64,000 nt of DNA from Lutibacter litoralis (GCF_014646675.1 NZ_BMNS01000002.1:1-64000), one strand, 5' to 3'; shown: positions 43,862 to 54,025, counted from the stretch's first letter. The notes: generated by a model not told the origin, from the sequence alone. Numbers and translations: made by a program.

Positions 43862-44356
43862 ATGAAAAAAATACTACTTCTTTCCGATACACATAGCTAT
43901 ATTGATGATACCATATTAAAATATGTAAATCAGGCAGACGAAGTTTGGCATGCAGGCGATATTGGAGATATAGCAATTACGGACGCCATTTCAAACATAA
44001 AACCAGTAAGAGCTGTTTTTGGAAATATTGACAACAATATAATTAGAAATGAATTTCCTTTAGATAATAAATTTGAACTAGAAGGAGTTGCTGTATGGAT
44101 GACACATATTGGTGGCTACCCAAAAAGGTACGATATAAGAATTAAAGAAGAAATAACTAGAAACCCACCTAAAATTTTTATAAGTGGTCATTCTCATATT
44201 TTAAAAGTTATTTATGATAAAAAATTAAATCTACTTCATTTAAATCCTGGTGCAGCTGGAAAACATGGGTTTCACAACATTAGAACAATGCTTCGTTTTG
44301 AAATTGATAAAGGAAACATTACTAATTTAGAAATTATTGAATTAGAAAAACGTTAG
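43862..44356 (+). CDS. YfcE/MJ0936-type metallophosphodiesterase
   Basis: 164 residues. Calcineurin-like metal sites are all visible: LLSDTHSY (Asp, His), WHAGDIGD, FGNIDNN, MTHIGGY and ISGHSHI. The family hydrolyses phosphodiesters in vitro. Its stop overlaps that of the convergent histidine kinase gene by four bases, so there is no intergenic terminator. Confidence 0.92.
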   Translation: MKKILLLSDTHSYIDDTILKYVNQADEVWHAGDIGDIAITDAISNIKPVRAVFGNIDNNIIRNEFPLDNKFELEGVAVWMTHIGGYPKRYDIRIKEEITRNPPKIFISGHSHILKVIYDKKLNLLHLNPGAAGKHGFHNIRTMLRFEIDKGNITNLEIIELEKR

Positions 44357-46077
44357 TATTCTATTGGTATCGAAATATAGATTCGTGTTCCTTCCTTGTT
44401 TGATTTTATATTTAATAAGCCATTTAAAACTTTTATTCTAGCTTTAATTTGACTTAAACCAATTCCGCTTTGTAGTTCAATTTCATTCATGTCAAACCCC
44501 ATCCCATTATCAAAAACAATAATTTGTAAATTGCCATTTAGCTGTTCTAATTTAATTGTTCCATTTTTGGCTTTACTATGTTTAATAATATTATTTACAA
44601 GCTCATTAATAATATTAAACATTTTTATTTCAAAATTTTGATTAAAACGTTCAATGTTTTTAGCACTACTTGTAAAAGTTATTTTAGAATTTGATAATTT
44701 TTCGCATAAATCTTGAACAGCATAACCCAAACCGAATTTTAAAAGTACAGCAGAAATTAAGTTGTGCGACAAATCTCTAATTTGTTCTGAAGCTTCTTCT
44801 AAAATACTTTGTGCTTTTTCAATTTCCACAGGAATTTCTTCTTTAATTTTCTTTTTGCTAGCGTATAAATGCAAATTTATTGCAGAAAGTAATGCGCTTA
44901 CATTGTCATGTAATACGTTTGCTATTTTTTTTCGTTCTTCTAATCTTCCATCTAAAGTAGCTGCCAAAATTTTAGCTTGTAAGTTGCTTTTTATGTTATC
45001 AATTTTATTTTGATTTAATAATTGCTCTTGGCTAATTTGCAATGCGTAATTTTTTTTATTCAACTTATATACTTTATACAAAGCGTAAATTCCAGATAAA
45101 AGCACTAAAATTGCAAAGCCTAATCCATAAGCTAATACCTCGGCATCTTTTCTTTTTACCTTTTCTATTTCTGCCTCTTTCTCTTTTGTTGCTACGCTAT
45201 ATTTGGATTGAATTAATGCAATTTCTTTATATTTGAGTTCTTGTTGTAACGAATCATTTAACGAAAAAAATTTATCTTGATATTCAAAAGCTTTTTTGAA
45301 ATTATTTAAACCACTATAAGCATATGCCATATTTATATAAGAACGACTTCTTGTCTGTTTTTGCAAATCCTCTTGTCCATAGCCTACTAAATTAAATGCT
45401 TGTTGAAAAACATCAAGAGCTTCCGTGAATTTTCCTTGCATATAATAAACACCTCCTAAATTATTTAAAATTCCAGCCTCTATCTCTTTATTTCCTAAAA
45501 TCTGTTGATAGTTAGCCGCAATTTTATAATTTTCAATTGCTTTATCATAATCGCCTTTTAAATAATATACACCCGATAAATTAGCAAATATCTTAGCTTT
45601 TAAATTTTCATTTTTTTTAACATCCTTACCCGTTAATATTGCTTTTTCATAATTAACTTTAGCGGAATCTATTTGATTGTCTAATTGAAAATTTCCACCT
45701 TTTTTAAAATAGATATATTGTAAATTTTTAGCATCATTTAAAACTAAAGGAATTAAGTTATCGAACATTTCAGTCGATTTTTTATAATCTCCATGTTCAC
45801 GAAAAATATCTGCTAACAACAGGTTTCCATCTATAATTAATTGCTGTTCATTATTTTCCTCAGCTGTTTCTATAAACAAGTATAATTTTTCTAAAGCTTC
45901 TTCAGAATTTCCGCTTTCTAATAACGCTTTTATTGCTTTTAAAACTTCTTCATCAGAATCTAATAATTTATTTTCAATTTTTTTTAAATCTATAACATAC
46001 AAATTATGAGCAAAAATAGTGGAATTAACTACTGTTAAATAAGTGATTAAAGAAATTATGAGTTTTATAAATTTCAT
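44353..46077 (-). CDS. TPR-containing sensor histidine kinase (NarX/DesK class)
   Basis: 574 residues. Signal peptide (to ~23), then about six TPR repeats in the periplasm (NGNLLLADIFREHGDYKKS, ANLSGVYYLKGDYDKAIENYKIA, NNLGGVYYMQGKFTEALDVFQQA), a transmembrane helix (~310-330, VLAYGLGFAILVLLSGIYALY), a coiled coil and the kinase: HisKA_3 box RKKIANVLHDNVSALLSAI with the phosphorylated His, and an HATPase domain with NELVNNIIKHSKAK and DNGMGFD. It should phosphorylate the LuxR-type regulator encoded 133 bases upstream. The signal is unknown. Confidence 0.92.
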   Translation of the reverse strand: MKFIKLIISLITYLTVVNSTIFAHNLYVIDLKKIENKLLDSDEEVLKAIKALLESGNSEEALEKLYLFIETAEENNEQQLIIDGNLLLADIFREHGDYKKSTEMFDNLIPLVLNDAKNLQYIYFKKGGNFQLDNQIDSAKVNYEKAILTGKDVKKNENLKAKIFANLSGVYYLKGDYDKAIENYKIAANYQQILGNKEIEAGILNNLGGVYYMQGKFTEALDVFQQAFNLVGYGQEDLQKQTRSRSYINMAYAYSGLNNFKKAFEYQDKFFSLNDSLQQELKYKEIALIQSKYSVATKEKEAEIEKVKRKDAEVLAYGLGFAILVLLSGIYALYKVYKLNKKNYALQISQEQLLNQNKIDNIKSNLQAKILAATLDGRLEERKKIANVLHDNVSALLSAINLHLYASKKKIKEEIPVEIEKAQSILEEASEQIRDLSHNLISAVLLKFGLGYAVQDLCEKLSNSKITFTSSAKNIERFNQNFEIKMFNIINELVNNIIKHSKAKNGTIKLEQLNGNLQIIVFDNGMGFDMNEIELQSGIGLSQIKARIKVLNGLLNIKSNKEGTRIYISIPIEY

Positions 46078-46210
46078 GTGATAATATTATTTAAAGGTCT
46101 CCAACAGCGTTCCTGCCACAAGTAAGTTGATCTTTTCTCATTGTAATAATCGCTATCCTTTTTAGAATATTTTGTACCATAAAGCATTTATGAAATAATA
46201 TTAAAAAAAA

Positions 46211-46870
46211 TTAAACAATATTATTTTTCATGGCATAGATTGCCAAACCAACAACATTTTTTACTTTTAATTTATTAATTAAATTTTTTCTATGGGTTTC
46301 AACAGTATTAGTACTAATATGAAGTGCTATACTAATTTCCTTTGAATTAAATTGCTTGCAAATTAATTTAAGAACATCTGTTTCCCTTGGAGTTAATGAA
46401 CTAAAAAATGAACTTTCCTTAGACATCTCTTCAATGCTCGAAAGATTGTTAGTAAAAGTTGATAATAATTTATCTTTTACACTTTCACTAAAATATTGTT
46501 TGTTGCAATAAATAGCATTTATTGCTTCTACAATATGTTCCCCAGCACATTTTTTAGCTAAAAACCCACTTGCTCCAATTTTCAACACTTCTTTAATAAG
46601 TTTCGTATCATCATAGCTTGATAGCACAATAACTTTTTGTTGAATACCGTTTTTCAAAAAACTTTGCAGCACAGCAATTCCATCAATCTTAGGCATATTA
46701 ATATCTAAAATTAAGATATCAGCTTCATTCGAAGCAAACCAATCTAAAACATCTTCACCATTGAGAGAACTTCCAACAACTTCAATATTTTCTTCTGAGG
46801 ATAAAACTGCTTCAATACCATCTATTAATAATTGATGATCATCTGCAATATGAACTTTGATCTTTCTCAT
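46211..46870 (-). CDS. LuxR/NarL-family response regulator
   Basis: 219 residues. Receiver domain with DD at 10-11, phospho-acceptor Asp56 (LILDINMP) and Lys near 105 (FLAKK); C-terminal HTH (LTPRETDVLKLICKQFNSKEISIALHISTNTVETHRKNL). First gene of a two-gene two-component operon with the TPR kinase. Targets are unknown. Confidence 0.93.
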   Translation of the reverse strand: MRKIKVHIADDHQLLIDGIEAVLSSEENIEVVGSSLNGEDVLDWFASNEADILILDINMPKIDGIAVLQSFLKNGIQQKVIVLSSYDDTKLIKEVLKIGASGFLAKKCAGEHIVEAINAIYCNKQYFSESVKDKLLSTFTNNLSSIEEMSKESSFFSSLTPRETDVLKLICKQFNSKEISIALHISTNTVETHRKNLINKLKVKNVVGLAIYAMKNNIV

Positions 46871-46883
46871 AATTTTCCCTTCT

Positions 46884-46891
46884 CAAATATA
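46884..46891 (-). promoter_or_regulatory. -7 box of the two-component operon
   Basis: TATATTTG on the minus strand, 13 bases before the ATG, so a very short leader. Confidence 0.55.
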
Positions 46892-46961
46892 TTATTATTA
46901 AAACGTTAAAACTATACTTAAATATAGTGATATTTTTACATCACTAAAAACCGTTAGAAGC

Positions 46962-46995
46962 AAAAAACCATTTTAATAAAAATTAAAATGGTTTT
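46962..46995 (-). terminator. Terminator of the DUF4293 gene
   Basis: AAAACCATTTTAAT / ATTAAAATGGTTTT with a short loop; on the minus strand the T-run extends into TTTTTTGC. Confidence 0.75.
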
Positions 46996-47025
46996 CCTTG
47001 CACTAAATATACTAAGATGTTAGGA

Positions 47026-47460
47026 TTAACGCAATCTGTCAACAGATTTTACAAGTTCTTCATCCTTTTTAATTGCTTTATTAGCCATAACAACTAATAC
47101 TATTGTTAAAATTGGAATAAACAACCCAATACCCTTCTCAGAAACATTAATTTCTCCAGATAAGTTTTGTGAAAAATATACGAGAATACCTAATAAAATA
47201 AAATTGGTCAAAATAGTTAATCTGCCTAAAACAAATTGTAATTGGCGTTTTTTAAATTGAAAAACGGCAACAAATGTTAATGTAGCAGATAGAAAAAATA
47301 ATACTGCCATTATAATTAATAATGTATTATTTGAACTGAAAGAATCCATAACAAAAAAATTAATTCCCTCATTAACAGTCCATAAATTAAAAAGGAAAAT
47401 ACCTCCCCCAGACAATAAAGTTGCTAATAATAAATAAATAGTTTGTATTCTTTGAATCAT
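47026..47460 (-). CDS. DUF4293 membrane protein
   Basis: 144 residues, four transmembrane helices. Begins MIQRIQTIYLLLATLL, the family signature, and has VFQFKKRQLQFVLGRLTIL in the third segment. Function unknown. I chose ATG at 47460; the longer frame from TTG at 47481 would start inside its own promoter. Divergent from rho, a neighbourhood usual in Flavobacteriaceae. Confidence 0.87.
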   Translation of the reverse strand: MIQRIQTIYLLLATLLSGGGIFLFNLWTVNEGINFFVMDSFSSNNTLLIIMAVLFFLSATLTFVAVFQFKKRQLQFVLGRLTILTNFILLGILVYFSQNLSGEINVSEKGIGLFIPILTIVLVVMANKAIKKDEELVKSVDRLR

Positions 47461-47478
47461 AATTATAATAATGGAGCA

Positions 47479-47486
47479 CAAAAATA
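47479..47486 (-). promoter_or_regulatory. -7 box of DUF4293
   Basis: TATTTTTG on the minus strand, 18 bases before the ATG. Confidence 0.5.
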
Positions 47487-47532
47487 CGTTTTATTTTTAA
47501 AGATTTAAATATTAATATGTGAAATATTTTTA

Positions 47533-47540
47533 TATATTTG
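47533..47540 (+). promoter_or_regulatory. -7 box of rho
   Basis: TATATTTGCAATC. Transcription from about 47544 would give rho a leader of ~133 bases. The leader is very A/T- and C-rich without a clear hairpin; rho genes are often autoregulated through such leaders. Confidence 0.55.
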
Positions 47541-47676
47541 CAATCAATTGTATTAGCAACACAATCCAACTACAACTAAAACAAAGAATCACCACTTAGT
47601 TTAATTCACAATAATATAGTTTTAAAAAACACAATATTTAATATATACATATTAACACTAATTACAAATTAACATA

Positions 47677-49404
47677 ATGTTTGAAATTTCCCAACTAAAG
47701 GAGAAAACTCTTGTTGAATTACAGGAGATAGCAAAAACTATTGGAGCAAAAAAATACAGTCAATTAAAAAAATTAGATTTAGTTTATTTAATATTAGACA
47801 TACAAGCTTCAAACCCTTCAAAAATCACTAAAAAAGAATCTACACCTAGTGATAACAAGCCAAAACGAAGAAGAATTGTAAAAAAAGCGACTAATCCTGC
47901 TAAAGATAGTAAACCTTTAAATTCTGAAACACAAAAAAAAGAAGAAGAAATTAAAGAAGTTGTTAAGCAAGATGTACCAAAAGAAATTGTTGCAAAAGCT
48001 GTTCAGCCAAAACCTAAACCTAGAAAGGTAGTTAAAGCGCAACCGAAACAAAAAACGGAGTCGGGAGTAAAACAGGAAGTTACCGAAGTAACTGATAAAC
48101 CAAATGCGCCAAAAAACAAACCTCAAGCTAAGCATGTTCCGCAAAAACAACCTCAAGTAAATCAGCAAAACAAGCAGAAGCAACAACAAAACCCAAATCA
48201 GAACAAACAACAAAATAATCAACAACAATCAAATACTAATAAAGGGCAGCGCAAAAGCGGAAACCGTTATAGAGATCCTGATTATGAGTTTGATGGGATT
48301 ATTGAAAGTGAAGGTGTTTTAGAAATGATGCCAGATGGTTATGGCTTTTTACGTTCTTCTGATTATAATTATTTATCTTCTCCAGATGATATTTACTTAT
48401 CTCAATCTCAAATAAAATTATTTGGTTTAAAAACTGGAGATACCGTTAAAGGAGTAGTTCGACCTCCAAAAGAAGGTGAAAAATATTTTCCTTTAATTAG
48501 AGTTTCTAAAATTAATGGATTAAACCCTAATGTAGTTAGAGATCGTGTTTCTTTTGAACACTTAACACCTCTATTTCCACAAGAGAAGTTTAATTTAGCA
48601 GGTAAAGGAAGTACCCTATCTACTAGAATTATGGATTTATTTTGTCCAATTGGAAAAGGACAAAGAGGTATGATTGTTTCGCAACCTAAAACGGGTAAAA
48701 CAATGTTACTTAAAGATATTGCGAATTCAATTGCATCAAACCATCCTGAAGTTTATCAAATCATTTTATTAATAGATGAACGTCCAGAAGAGGTTACAGA
48801 TATGCAACGTAGCGTGCGTGGAGAAGTTGTAGCTTCTACATTTGATGAACCTGCAGAAAAACACGTTAAAGTTGCCAATATAGTTTTAGAAAAAGCAAAA
48901 AGATTGGTTGAATGCGGTCACGATGTAGTTATTCTATTAGACTCAGTTACACGTTTAGCTAGAGCATATAATACTGTTGCTCCAGCATCAGGAAAAATAT
49001 TATCAGGTGGTATTGATGCCAATGCATTACACAAACCAAAACGCTTTTTTGGAGCTGCACGTAATATTGAAAACGGAGGTTCTCTTTCAATTATAGCTAC
49101 TGCGTTAACTGAAACTGGTTCTAAAATGGATGAAGTTATATTTGAAGAATTTAAAGGTACTGGTAATATGGAACTTCAATTAGAAAGGAATATTGCAAAC
49201 CGTAGAATTTATCCAGCAATTGACTTGGTTAAATCTAGTACACGTAGAGACGATTTATTATTAGATCCTAAGACAGTTAAACGTATGTGGGTTCTTAGAA
49301 AATATTTAGCTGATATGAATCCTGTTGAAGCAATGGAATTTATTAAAGATAAAATTCAATTTACCAATTCAAATGAAGAGTTTCTAATCTCTATGAATGG
49401 TTAA
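47677..49404 (+). CDS. rho: Transcription termination factor Rho with long Q/N/K/P-rich insert
   Basis: 575 residues against ~420 in E. coli. Order: Rho_N helical domain (1-45; [21 protein letters not shown]); a disordered insert (~46-200), basic at first ([10 protein letters not shown]), then rich in Pro/Lys and finally Gln/Asn ([15 protein letters not shown]); RNA-binding cold-shock fold (~203-285; [21 protein letters not shown]); and the hexameric ATPase with Walker A QPKTGKT (336-342), [15 protein letters not shown], Walker [17 protein letters not shown] and Q/R-loops. It unwinds RNA and ends transcription. In Bacteroidota such inserts are known to drive phase separation of Rho. Confidence 0.96.
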   Translation: MFEISQLKEKTLVELQEIAKTIGAKKYSQLKKLDLVYLILDIQASNPSKITKKESTPSDNKPKRRRIVKKATNPAKDSKPLNSETQKKEEEIKEVVKQDVPKEIVAKAVQPKPKPRKVVKAQPKQKTESGVKQEVTEVTDKPNAPKNKPQAKHVPQKQPQVNQQNKQKQQQNPNQNKQQNNQQQSNTNKGQRKSGNRYRDPDYEFDGIIESEGVLEMMPDGYGFLRSSDYNYLSSPDDIYLSQSQIKLFGLKTGDTVKGVVRPPKEGEKYFPLIRVSKINGLNPNVVRDRVSFEHLTPLFPQEKFNLAGKGSTLSTRIMDLFCPIGKGQRGMIVSQPKTGKTMLLKDIANSIASNHPEVYQIILLIDERPEEVTDMQRSVRGEVVASTFDEPAEKHVKVANIVLEKAKRLVECGHDVVILLDSVTRLARAYNTVAPASGKILSGGIDANALHKPKRFFGAARNIENGGSLSIIATALTETGSKMDEVIFEEFKGTGNMELQLERNIANRRIYPAIDLVKSSTRRDDLLLDPKTVKRMWVLRKYLADMNPVEAMEFIKDKIQFTNSNEEFLISMNG

Positions 49405-49427
49405 TTTATAAATAATTCAACATAATA

Positions 49428-49462
49428 CAAAAGCTGTTTAAAAATTTTAAACAGCTTTTTTT
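49428..49462 (+). terminator. Terminator of rho
   Basis: AAAAGCTGTTTAAA / TTTAAACAGCTTTTTT, a strong hairpin with T-run 24 bases after the rho stop. A hairpin with the same core (CTGTTTAAA) ends the gene at 57706. Between here and 49657 I see no gene or clear signal. Confidence 0.85.
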
Positions 49463-49657
49463 ATGCACTTTTATTATTTTCATTTCTTTACTTATTAGAT
49501 TCTTTGAACATAGATTTATGATTAACCAACTATTTAGTTTCCTTTAGTGCAATCGAAAAGCTAATAGACCGTTGCTGTCAAAGGAACAGGACTGGTTTGA
49601 GCATAATACTATAATTTGGTTAAAATGACAATTATAAGGTATGGATCTTAGGCATAA

Positions 49658-49696
49658 AAAAAATCGTCTAAAATTACTTTTAGACGATCTTTTATA
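49658..49696 (-). terminator. Terminator of the PpiD-like gene
   Basis: ATCGTCTAAAA / TTTTAGACGAT around TTAC; on the minus strand a run of eight T follows. Confidence 0.85.
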
Positions 49697-49716
49697 AATT
49701 ATATTATCTAAAATCT

Positions 49717-51879
49717 CTAGAAAAACTTACCTCTATTATCTTTAATATCAGCTGTTTCTTCTAGAACATTAAATATTTGATTTCCTCTTGCTTGTAATTG
49801 AGTTACAATTTTTTTACGGAAAGTATCATAATTTTCTAAAGCAATTGGAGCGTCACGTTTTGTAACTTTAAAAACAAATACACCTTTTTCTCCATTTAAA
49901 ATATCAGAAACCTCATTTAACTTAATTGTAGACATTGCACCAACAACTGCTGGTTCGTTTCCTACTCCTGAGATTAAAGGACTTGATAAATTTATACCAG
50001 ATGCACTGCGAACAGTTACACCACTATTTGTTGCAATTTCTTCAAGAGTTGCTCCTGACATTTTCTTTTTAATTATATCTGCTTTTTTCTTATCAACTAA
50101 CTCCGGACGTATACTTCCTAATAATTCTGAACTCACTGCAATACCGTCTTTTTCAACTTTACCACTTAATACCGCTACTGCATATCCTCTTTTTCCAGCT
50201 ACATCAATATCAAATCTTTTAGAATCATCTAATTCTCTTTCATTTTCAAAAGCCCAAGTTACCATTTGTCTTTGAGCTCCTAAACCTGGAATTACTTCAT
50301 CCAACACTTTTAAATTAAGCGCCATTTGAACATTATAGTTCATTTCTGTAGCAATTTCATCTATATCTCTTCCTTCTGAAAGGTTTGCGTTTAATGTTTC
50401 AGCTTCTTCAAAAATTCTATTTTCAGTTTCTTCTGAAGCCTCAACTAAACGTGCAAAAGTCACCAGCTTAACAGCTTTCTCTGCTTTAGTTTGATCGTCA
50501 ATTCTAATAATATGGAAACCAAAAGCAGTTTCAACCACATCTATACTACCAACTTTATTTTTATAAATAAAATTTGCAAAATCTGCATCAAATGATGGAG
50601 AAAAAGCTTGGTCTTTTCTTACCCATCCAATATCACCACCTTTACCTTTAGTACCATCTGAATTTATTTCATCAGCTATCTCAGTAAATTTAGATTTATT
50701 GTTTTTTACCAATGCAAAAACACTATCTGCAGTTTTTTTAGCTTGTTCTTTGGTTTTTAAAGAAGTTGACCTTGTTGTTCCTGCATAAGGAACAATAATA
50801 TGACTAGATTTTACTGAATCTGGCAATTGTATGGTTTCAACAACTTTAGAAATTTTATAATAACCATTTTGTTTGTATGGACCAACAACAGTTCCCACTT
50901 CAGCGTTAAACACTTCATCAGAAATTTCTGCTAATATTTGGTTCTTATATTTATAACCATTATCAATCGCTAAATCAGATCTATTGTCATTTAAAAAACT
51001 CTCATATTTAGTAGTATTTTTTAAACCTGCAATTTTTACAGTAGCTTTAGCAGCATTACTATACTCCTCTCTATCTTCAATATAGCTTTCTACAAGTTTT
51101 TTCGCTTCAGCATCATCAGCTTCAGAAGGTAAAATATCAAATTTTACATATTTTAAGGTTCTTCCCGCTTCAGTCTTAAATCTTTTAGAGTTATCTTTTA
51201 AATAATTTTGAATTTCTTGTTTTGAAACATACGCTAAACTATCTGCTATTGTACTATAAGGCACATAAACAAATTCTGCATCCATCTTAGTATTATTAAA
51301 CAAATAATCTCTTTCACCTTCTTTTAAAGAAGCCCCTAGCCCAGCTTTTACCAAAGAAGTATAGGCTTGACGCTGTAAATTTTGTTTAATATTTTTTTCT
51401 GTTGCTAACCAATTCATCCAAGCTTGACTATTTCCAGACTCGGCATCATCTTTCATATTAGCAATATATTCTTTTAACTTTTCTTCATCAAAAAGATTTG
51501 CCTCATTCTTGAAAAGTGGTGAATTTTGAATTTCTTGTAAAGATGTCATTGCATCCCAGATATCTTTTTCTCCAATTACAATTCCAGCTTTTTCAAGTTG
51601 GTCTTCAAATATTTTTTCACTAATCATTCCACTCCAAACTGCATTTACTGCTTGCATTTGAGAAGCTCTACCTCCACTTTGTGTTCTATAAGCTTCTACT
51701 TGACGTGCAAATTCCTCTCTATCAATATCTTCACCATTAACTTCTCCTATAGAGTTAACCTTACTTGAACTGAAAAATTGTTGTATTGAACTTGGATCTA
51801 GTACAAATGCAAAAAGTGCTAATCCTACTATTAGGATTAAGAACATTGAACGATCTCTAATTTTTGATAAAATTGCCAT
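49717..51879 (-). CDS. ppiD: PpiD-type peptidyl-prolyl isomerase / SurA-N chaperone
   Basis: 720 residues. A short cytoplasmic start (MAILSKIRDRS), one transmembrane anchor (~11-27), and the rest periplasmic. A SurA_N-like chaperone region (GEVNGEDIDREEFARQVEAYR) is followed by a parvulin domain at ~345-460 (SSHIIVPYAG ... FTEIADEINSDGTKGKGGDIGWVRKDQ ... VVETAFGFHIIRID) and a second chaperone half with a less conserved parvulin-like fold. It would fold outer-membrane proteins leaving the Sec channel. The conserved neighbours (CorC-like, lptC, TPR, barrel, coaX) are typical of Flavobacteriia. Confidence 0.92.
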   Translation of the reverse strand: MAILSKIRDRSMFLILIVGLALFAFVLDPSSIQQFFSSSKVNSIGEVNGEDIDREEFARQVEAYRTQSGGRASQMQAVNAVWSGMISEKIFEDQLEKAGIVIGEKDIWDAMTSLQEIQNSPLFKNEANLFDEEKLKEYIANMKDDAESGNSQAWMNWLATEKNIKQNLQRQAYTSLVKAGLGASLKEGERDYLFNNTKMDAEFVYVPYSTIADSLAYVSKQEIQNYLKDNSKRFKTEAGRTLKYVKFDILPSEADDAEAKKLVESYIEDREEYSNAAKATVKIAGLKNTTKYESFLNDNRSDLAIDNGYKYKNQILAEISDEVFNAEVGTVVGPYKQNGYYKISKVVETIQLPDSVKSSHIIVPYAGTTRSTSLKTKEQAKKTADSVFALVKNNKSKFTEIADEINSDGTKGKGGDIGWVRKDQAFSPSFDADFANFIYKNKVGSIDVVETAFGFHIIRIDDQTKAEKAVKLVTFARLVEASEETENRIFEEAETLNANLSEGRDIDEIATEMNYNVQMALNLKVLDEVIPGLGAQRQMVTWAFENERELDDSKRFDIDVAGKRGYAVAVLSGKVEKDGIAVSSELLGSIRPELVDKKKADIIKKKMSGATLEEIATNSGVTVRSASGINLSSPLISGVGNEPAVVGAMSTIKLNEVSDILNGEKGVFVFKVTKRDAPIALENYDTFRKKIVTQLQARGNQIFNVLEETADIKDNRGKFF

Positions 51880-51992
51880 TATATAAGTTGTTTTATTACA
51901 GTTTGCGAAAATACAATTAAGTATTTAATTATGAAAGTGATTTGATATAATTAAGCACGAAAAAAACAGCTATTTGTATGTACTTTCTATTT

Positions 51993-53258
51993 TTAATCTG
52001 CTTTATCTAAAACTTTGAGGTAAACTTCCATTATTTTAGAAGAGCCTACCTTCAACATTTTAAAATACAAGTTGTCTATTTCTATTATTTCTCCTTCTTT
52101 TGGAATGTCTTCATTATAGTTAACTATATAACCTCCAAGTGTTTCATAAGCCTCATCTTCTTTAATATTTAGGTTATATGTTTCATTTAAATAATCGACT
52201 TCTAAACGCGCTGAAAATTCAAATTCTCTATCGTTAATTTTATTTTCTAATAATTCTACAGTGTCGTGTTCATCAATTATTTCTCCAAAAAGTTCTTCTA
52301 CTATATCTTCAACAGTAATTACTCCTGAAGTTCCTCCAAACTCATCTAAAACAACTGATAAACTTCGTTTCTTTTTAGTTAAAATATTCAACACATTATT
52401 TATCATCATACTTTCAGGAACAAACTCCACTGGCAGTATTATAGATTTAATATTTTTAGGTTTTTTAAACAATTCAAATGCATGCACATAGCCTAAAACA
52501 TCATCTAAAGAGTTTTTATAGATCAGAATTTTAGAATAGCCCGTTTTAATAAATAGGTTTTTTAAATTTGTAATACTTTCATTTATATCAACAGCTACAA
52601 CTTCTGTTCGTGGAATCATTATCTCACGGGCTTTCACAGTATCAAATTCTAAAGCATTTTGAAATATTTGTATTTCGGAATCAACTTCTTCAAAATCTTT
52701 TGCATTTTCTAATTGTTTTGAAATATAATGTCCAAGTTCCACTTTTGTAAATTCTGACTGCTTTTCATCTTTTGTTGAATTAAAAAAAAATCTTAAAAAG
52801 AAGTCGGAAATGACCGTAATAAAACTTGATATAAAATGAAAAATTATATAAAAAAAGTATGCTAAAGGTGCAAAAAACCATAGGGTTTCGTTTGCATAAA
52901 TTCTAAATAAGGCTTTTGGTAAAAACTCTGCTGTAATTAAAATTATTAATGTAGAAATAACTGTTTGAATAAGTAGAATAGAAAATTCATTAAACGTATT
53001 ATCTGGGATAAAACCAATTATTAATTCGCCCATAAAAAAACTATACACCACTAAAGCAATATTATTACCAACTAACATTGTGGTAATAAATTTAGATGAT
53101 TTTAAGGTAATTCTGCTTAAAATTTTAGAGGTAAAGCCTTCTTTTCTTTTTTCAAGTTCTACTTGAAATTTATTAGCTGAAACATACGCAATTTCCATCC
53201 CCGAAAAAAAGGCTGAAAGTAATATTGAAATAAGGATTACAGCTATCTGAAATTCCAT
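51993..53258 (-). CDS. CNNM/CorC family membrane protein (hemolysin-type)
   Basis: 421 residues. DUF21/CNNM membrane domain (1-170; SAFFSGMEIAYVSANKF; GNNIALVVYSFFMG), two CBS domains (~200-330; MIPRTEVVAVDINESI; RSLSVVLDEFGGTSGVITVEDIVEELFGEI) and a CorC_HlyC domain at the C-terminus (EFSARLEVDYLNE; ETLGGYIVNYNEDIPKEGEIIEIDNLYFKML). Related proteins move Mg2+ or Co2+. In Bacteroidota this gene is often called gldE when beside gldD; gldD is not here, so I keep the general name. Adjoins the next small gene without a gap. Confidence 0.9.
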   Translation of the reverse strand: MEFQIAVILISILLSAFFSGMEIAYVSANKFQVELEKRKEGFTSKILSRITLKSSKFITTMLVGNNIALVVYSFFMGELIIGFIPDNTFNEFSILLIQTVISTLIILITAEFLPKALFRIYANETLWFFAPLAYFFYIIFHFISSFITVISDFFLRFFFNSTKDEKQSEFTKVELGHYISKQLENAKDFEEVDSEIQIFQNALEFDTVKAREIMIPRTEVVAVDINESITNLKNLFIKTGYSKILIYKNSLDDVLGYVHAFELFKKPKNIKSIILPVEFVPESMMINNVLNILTKKKRSLSVVLDEFGGTSGVITVEDIVEELFGEIIDEHDTVELLENKINDREFEFSARLEVDYLNETYNLNIKEDEAYETLGGYIVNYNEDIPKEGEIIEIDNLYFKMLKVGSSKIMEVYLKVLDKAD

Positions 53259-53453
53259 TTATTGTTTATTTCTCTTTTCTAATCTCGTTCTAAATCTTTT
53301 TCTAAAAAAGTACATGAAAATTGCCAAAACCGCAAAAAGTAAAAAAAGATAGGCTTTTTCTCTATCTAAATTCCAATTTAAAACCGTTTCTACAATAAAA
53401 ACTATTGCAATTATTAAATAACCGTATTCAAATATTTTCCAAATTTTACTCAT
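53259..53453 (-). CDS. Small two-helix membrane protein, function unknown
   Basis: 64 residues with two transmembrane helices (YLIIAIVFIVETVLNW and AYLFLLFAVLAIFMYFF) and a very basic tail (RKRFRTRLEKRNKQ). Its stop codon touches the ATG of the CorC-like gene and it follows lptC by seven bases, so it is part of the operon. I do not recognise a named family; it is common as a conserved hypothetical at this place. Confidence 0.75.
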   Translation of the reverse strand: MSKIWKIFEYGYLIIAIVFIVETVLNWNLDREKAYLFLLFAVLAIFMYFFRKRFRTRLEKRNKQ

Positions 53454-53460
53454 CTCTCTT

Positions 53461-54021
53461 CTAGTCTTTAATTTCTATAACTCCACTTTGATTCTTAACC
53501 CACCAAACATCAAGGTCTTCAGAAGCTTCAAACCCTGTACCATATATTGTATCCGTTAAGGTATAAAATACAAATCTTTTCTCTGTAAAAAAATAATGTG
53601 TTTTTTGATCCCAATAGATCTCAGATGTTTCTAACTTATTTTTTTTCGTATAATTTACAATTTCAACATCACCTTTTATTTCAGAAACTGATGTTTTGCT
53701 ATAAGTTTTAGCATAATTTCCTTTTATAGTTGTAGAATCACCATTTTTTTCAATAGTAGTTATAAATATCCCTTTTGGAAATTCTGAATATGGATGATTT
53801 TCTCTATTTGCAAAATCTAACATTAAAGGAGCTTTCATTTTAATGTCAACTCTACCAGAATCTGTATGTTTTAAATTGATGTCTATGGCTTCACCAATTG
53901 GTAAATTTTTATCTGCTAAAAAATCTCTTACTTCTTTAGCGCTGTTGGTACATGAAAAAAACATTGCTATTGAAAAAACAATAGCAATGTTCGTTATTTT
54001 ATGTACAATTGATTTTGTCAT
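53461..54021 (-). CDS. lptC: LPS export protein LptC
   Basis: 186 residues. Lipoprotein-like N-terminus (IAMFFSC) and a beta-jellyroll of the OstA/LptC type: SGRVDIKMKAPLMLDFAN, YSEFPKGIFITTIEKNGDSTTIKGNYAKTYSKTSVSEIKGDVEIVN, LETSEIYWDQKTHYFFTEKRFVFYTLTDTIYGTGFEASEDL. LptC takes LPS from the inner-membrane ABC complex and passes it to LptA. The other lpt genes are not in the window. The lipidated start differs from the membrane helix of E. coli LptC, as is usual in this phylum. Confidence 0.9.
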   Translation of the reverse strand: MTKSIVHKITNIAIVFSIAMFFSCTNSAKEVRDFLADKNLPIGEAIDINLKHTDSGRVDIKMKAPLMLDFANRENHPYSEFPKGIFITTIEKNGDSTTIKGNYAKTYSKTSVSEIKGDVEIVNYTKKNKLETSEIYWDQKTHYFFTEKRFVFYTLTDTIYGTGFEASEDLDVWWVKNQSGVIEIKD

Positions 54022-54025
54022 ATAA

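Noticed and set aside
51993-53258. Naming the CorC-like gene gldE (gliding motility)
   Set aside because: gldD, its usual neighbour, is absent, and the CNNM/CorC fold is shared by several paralogues.
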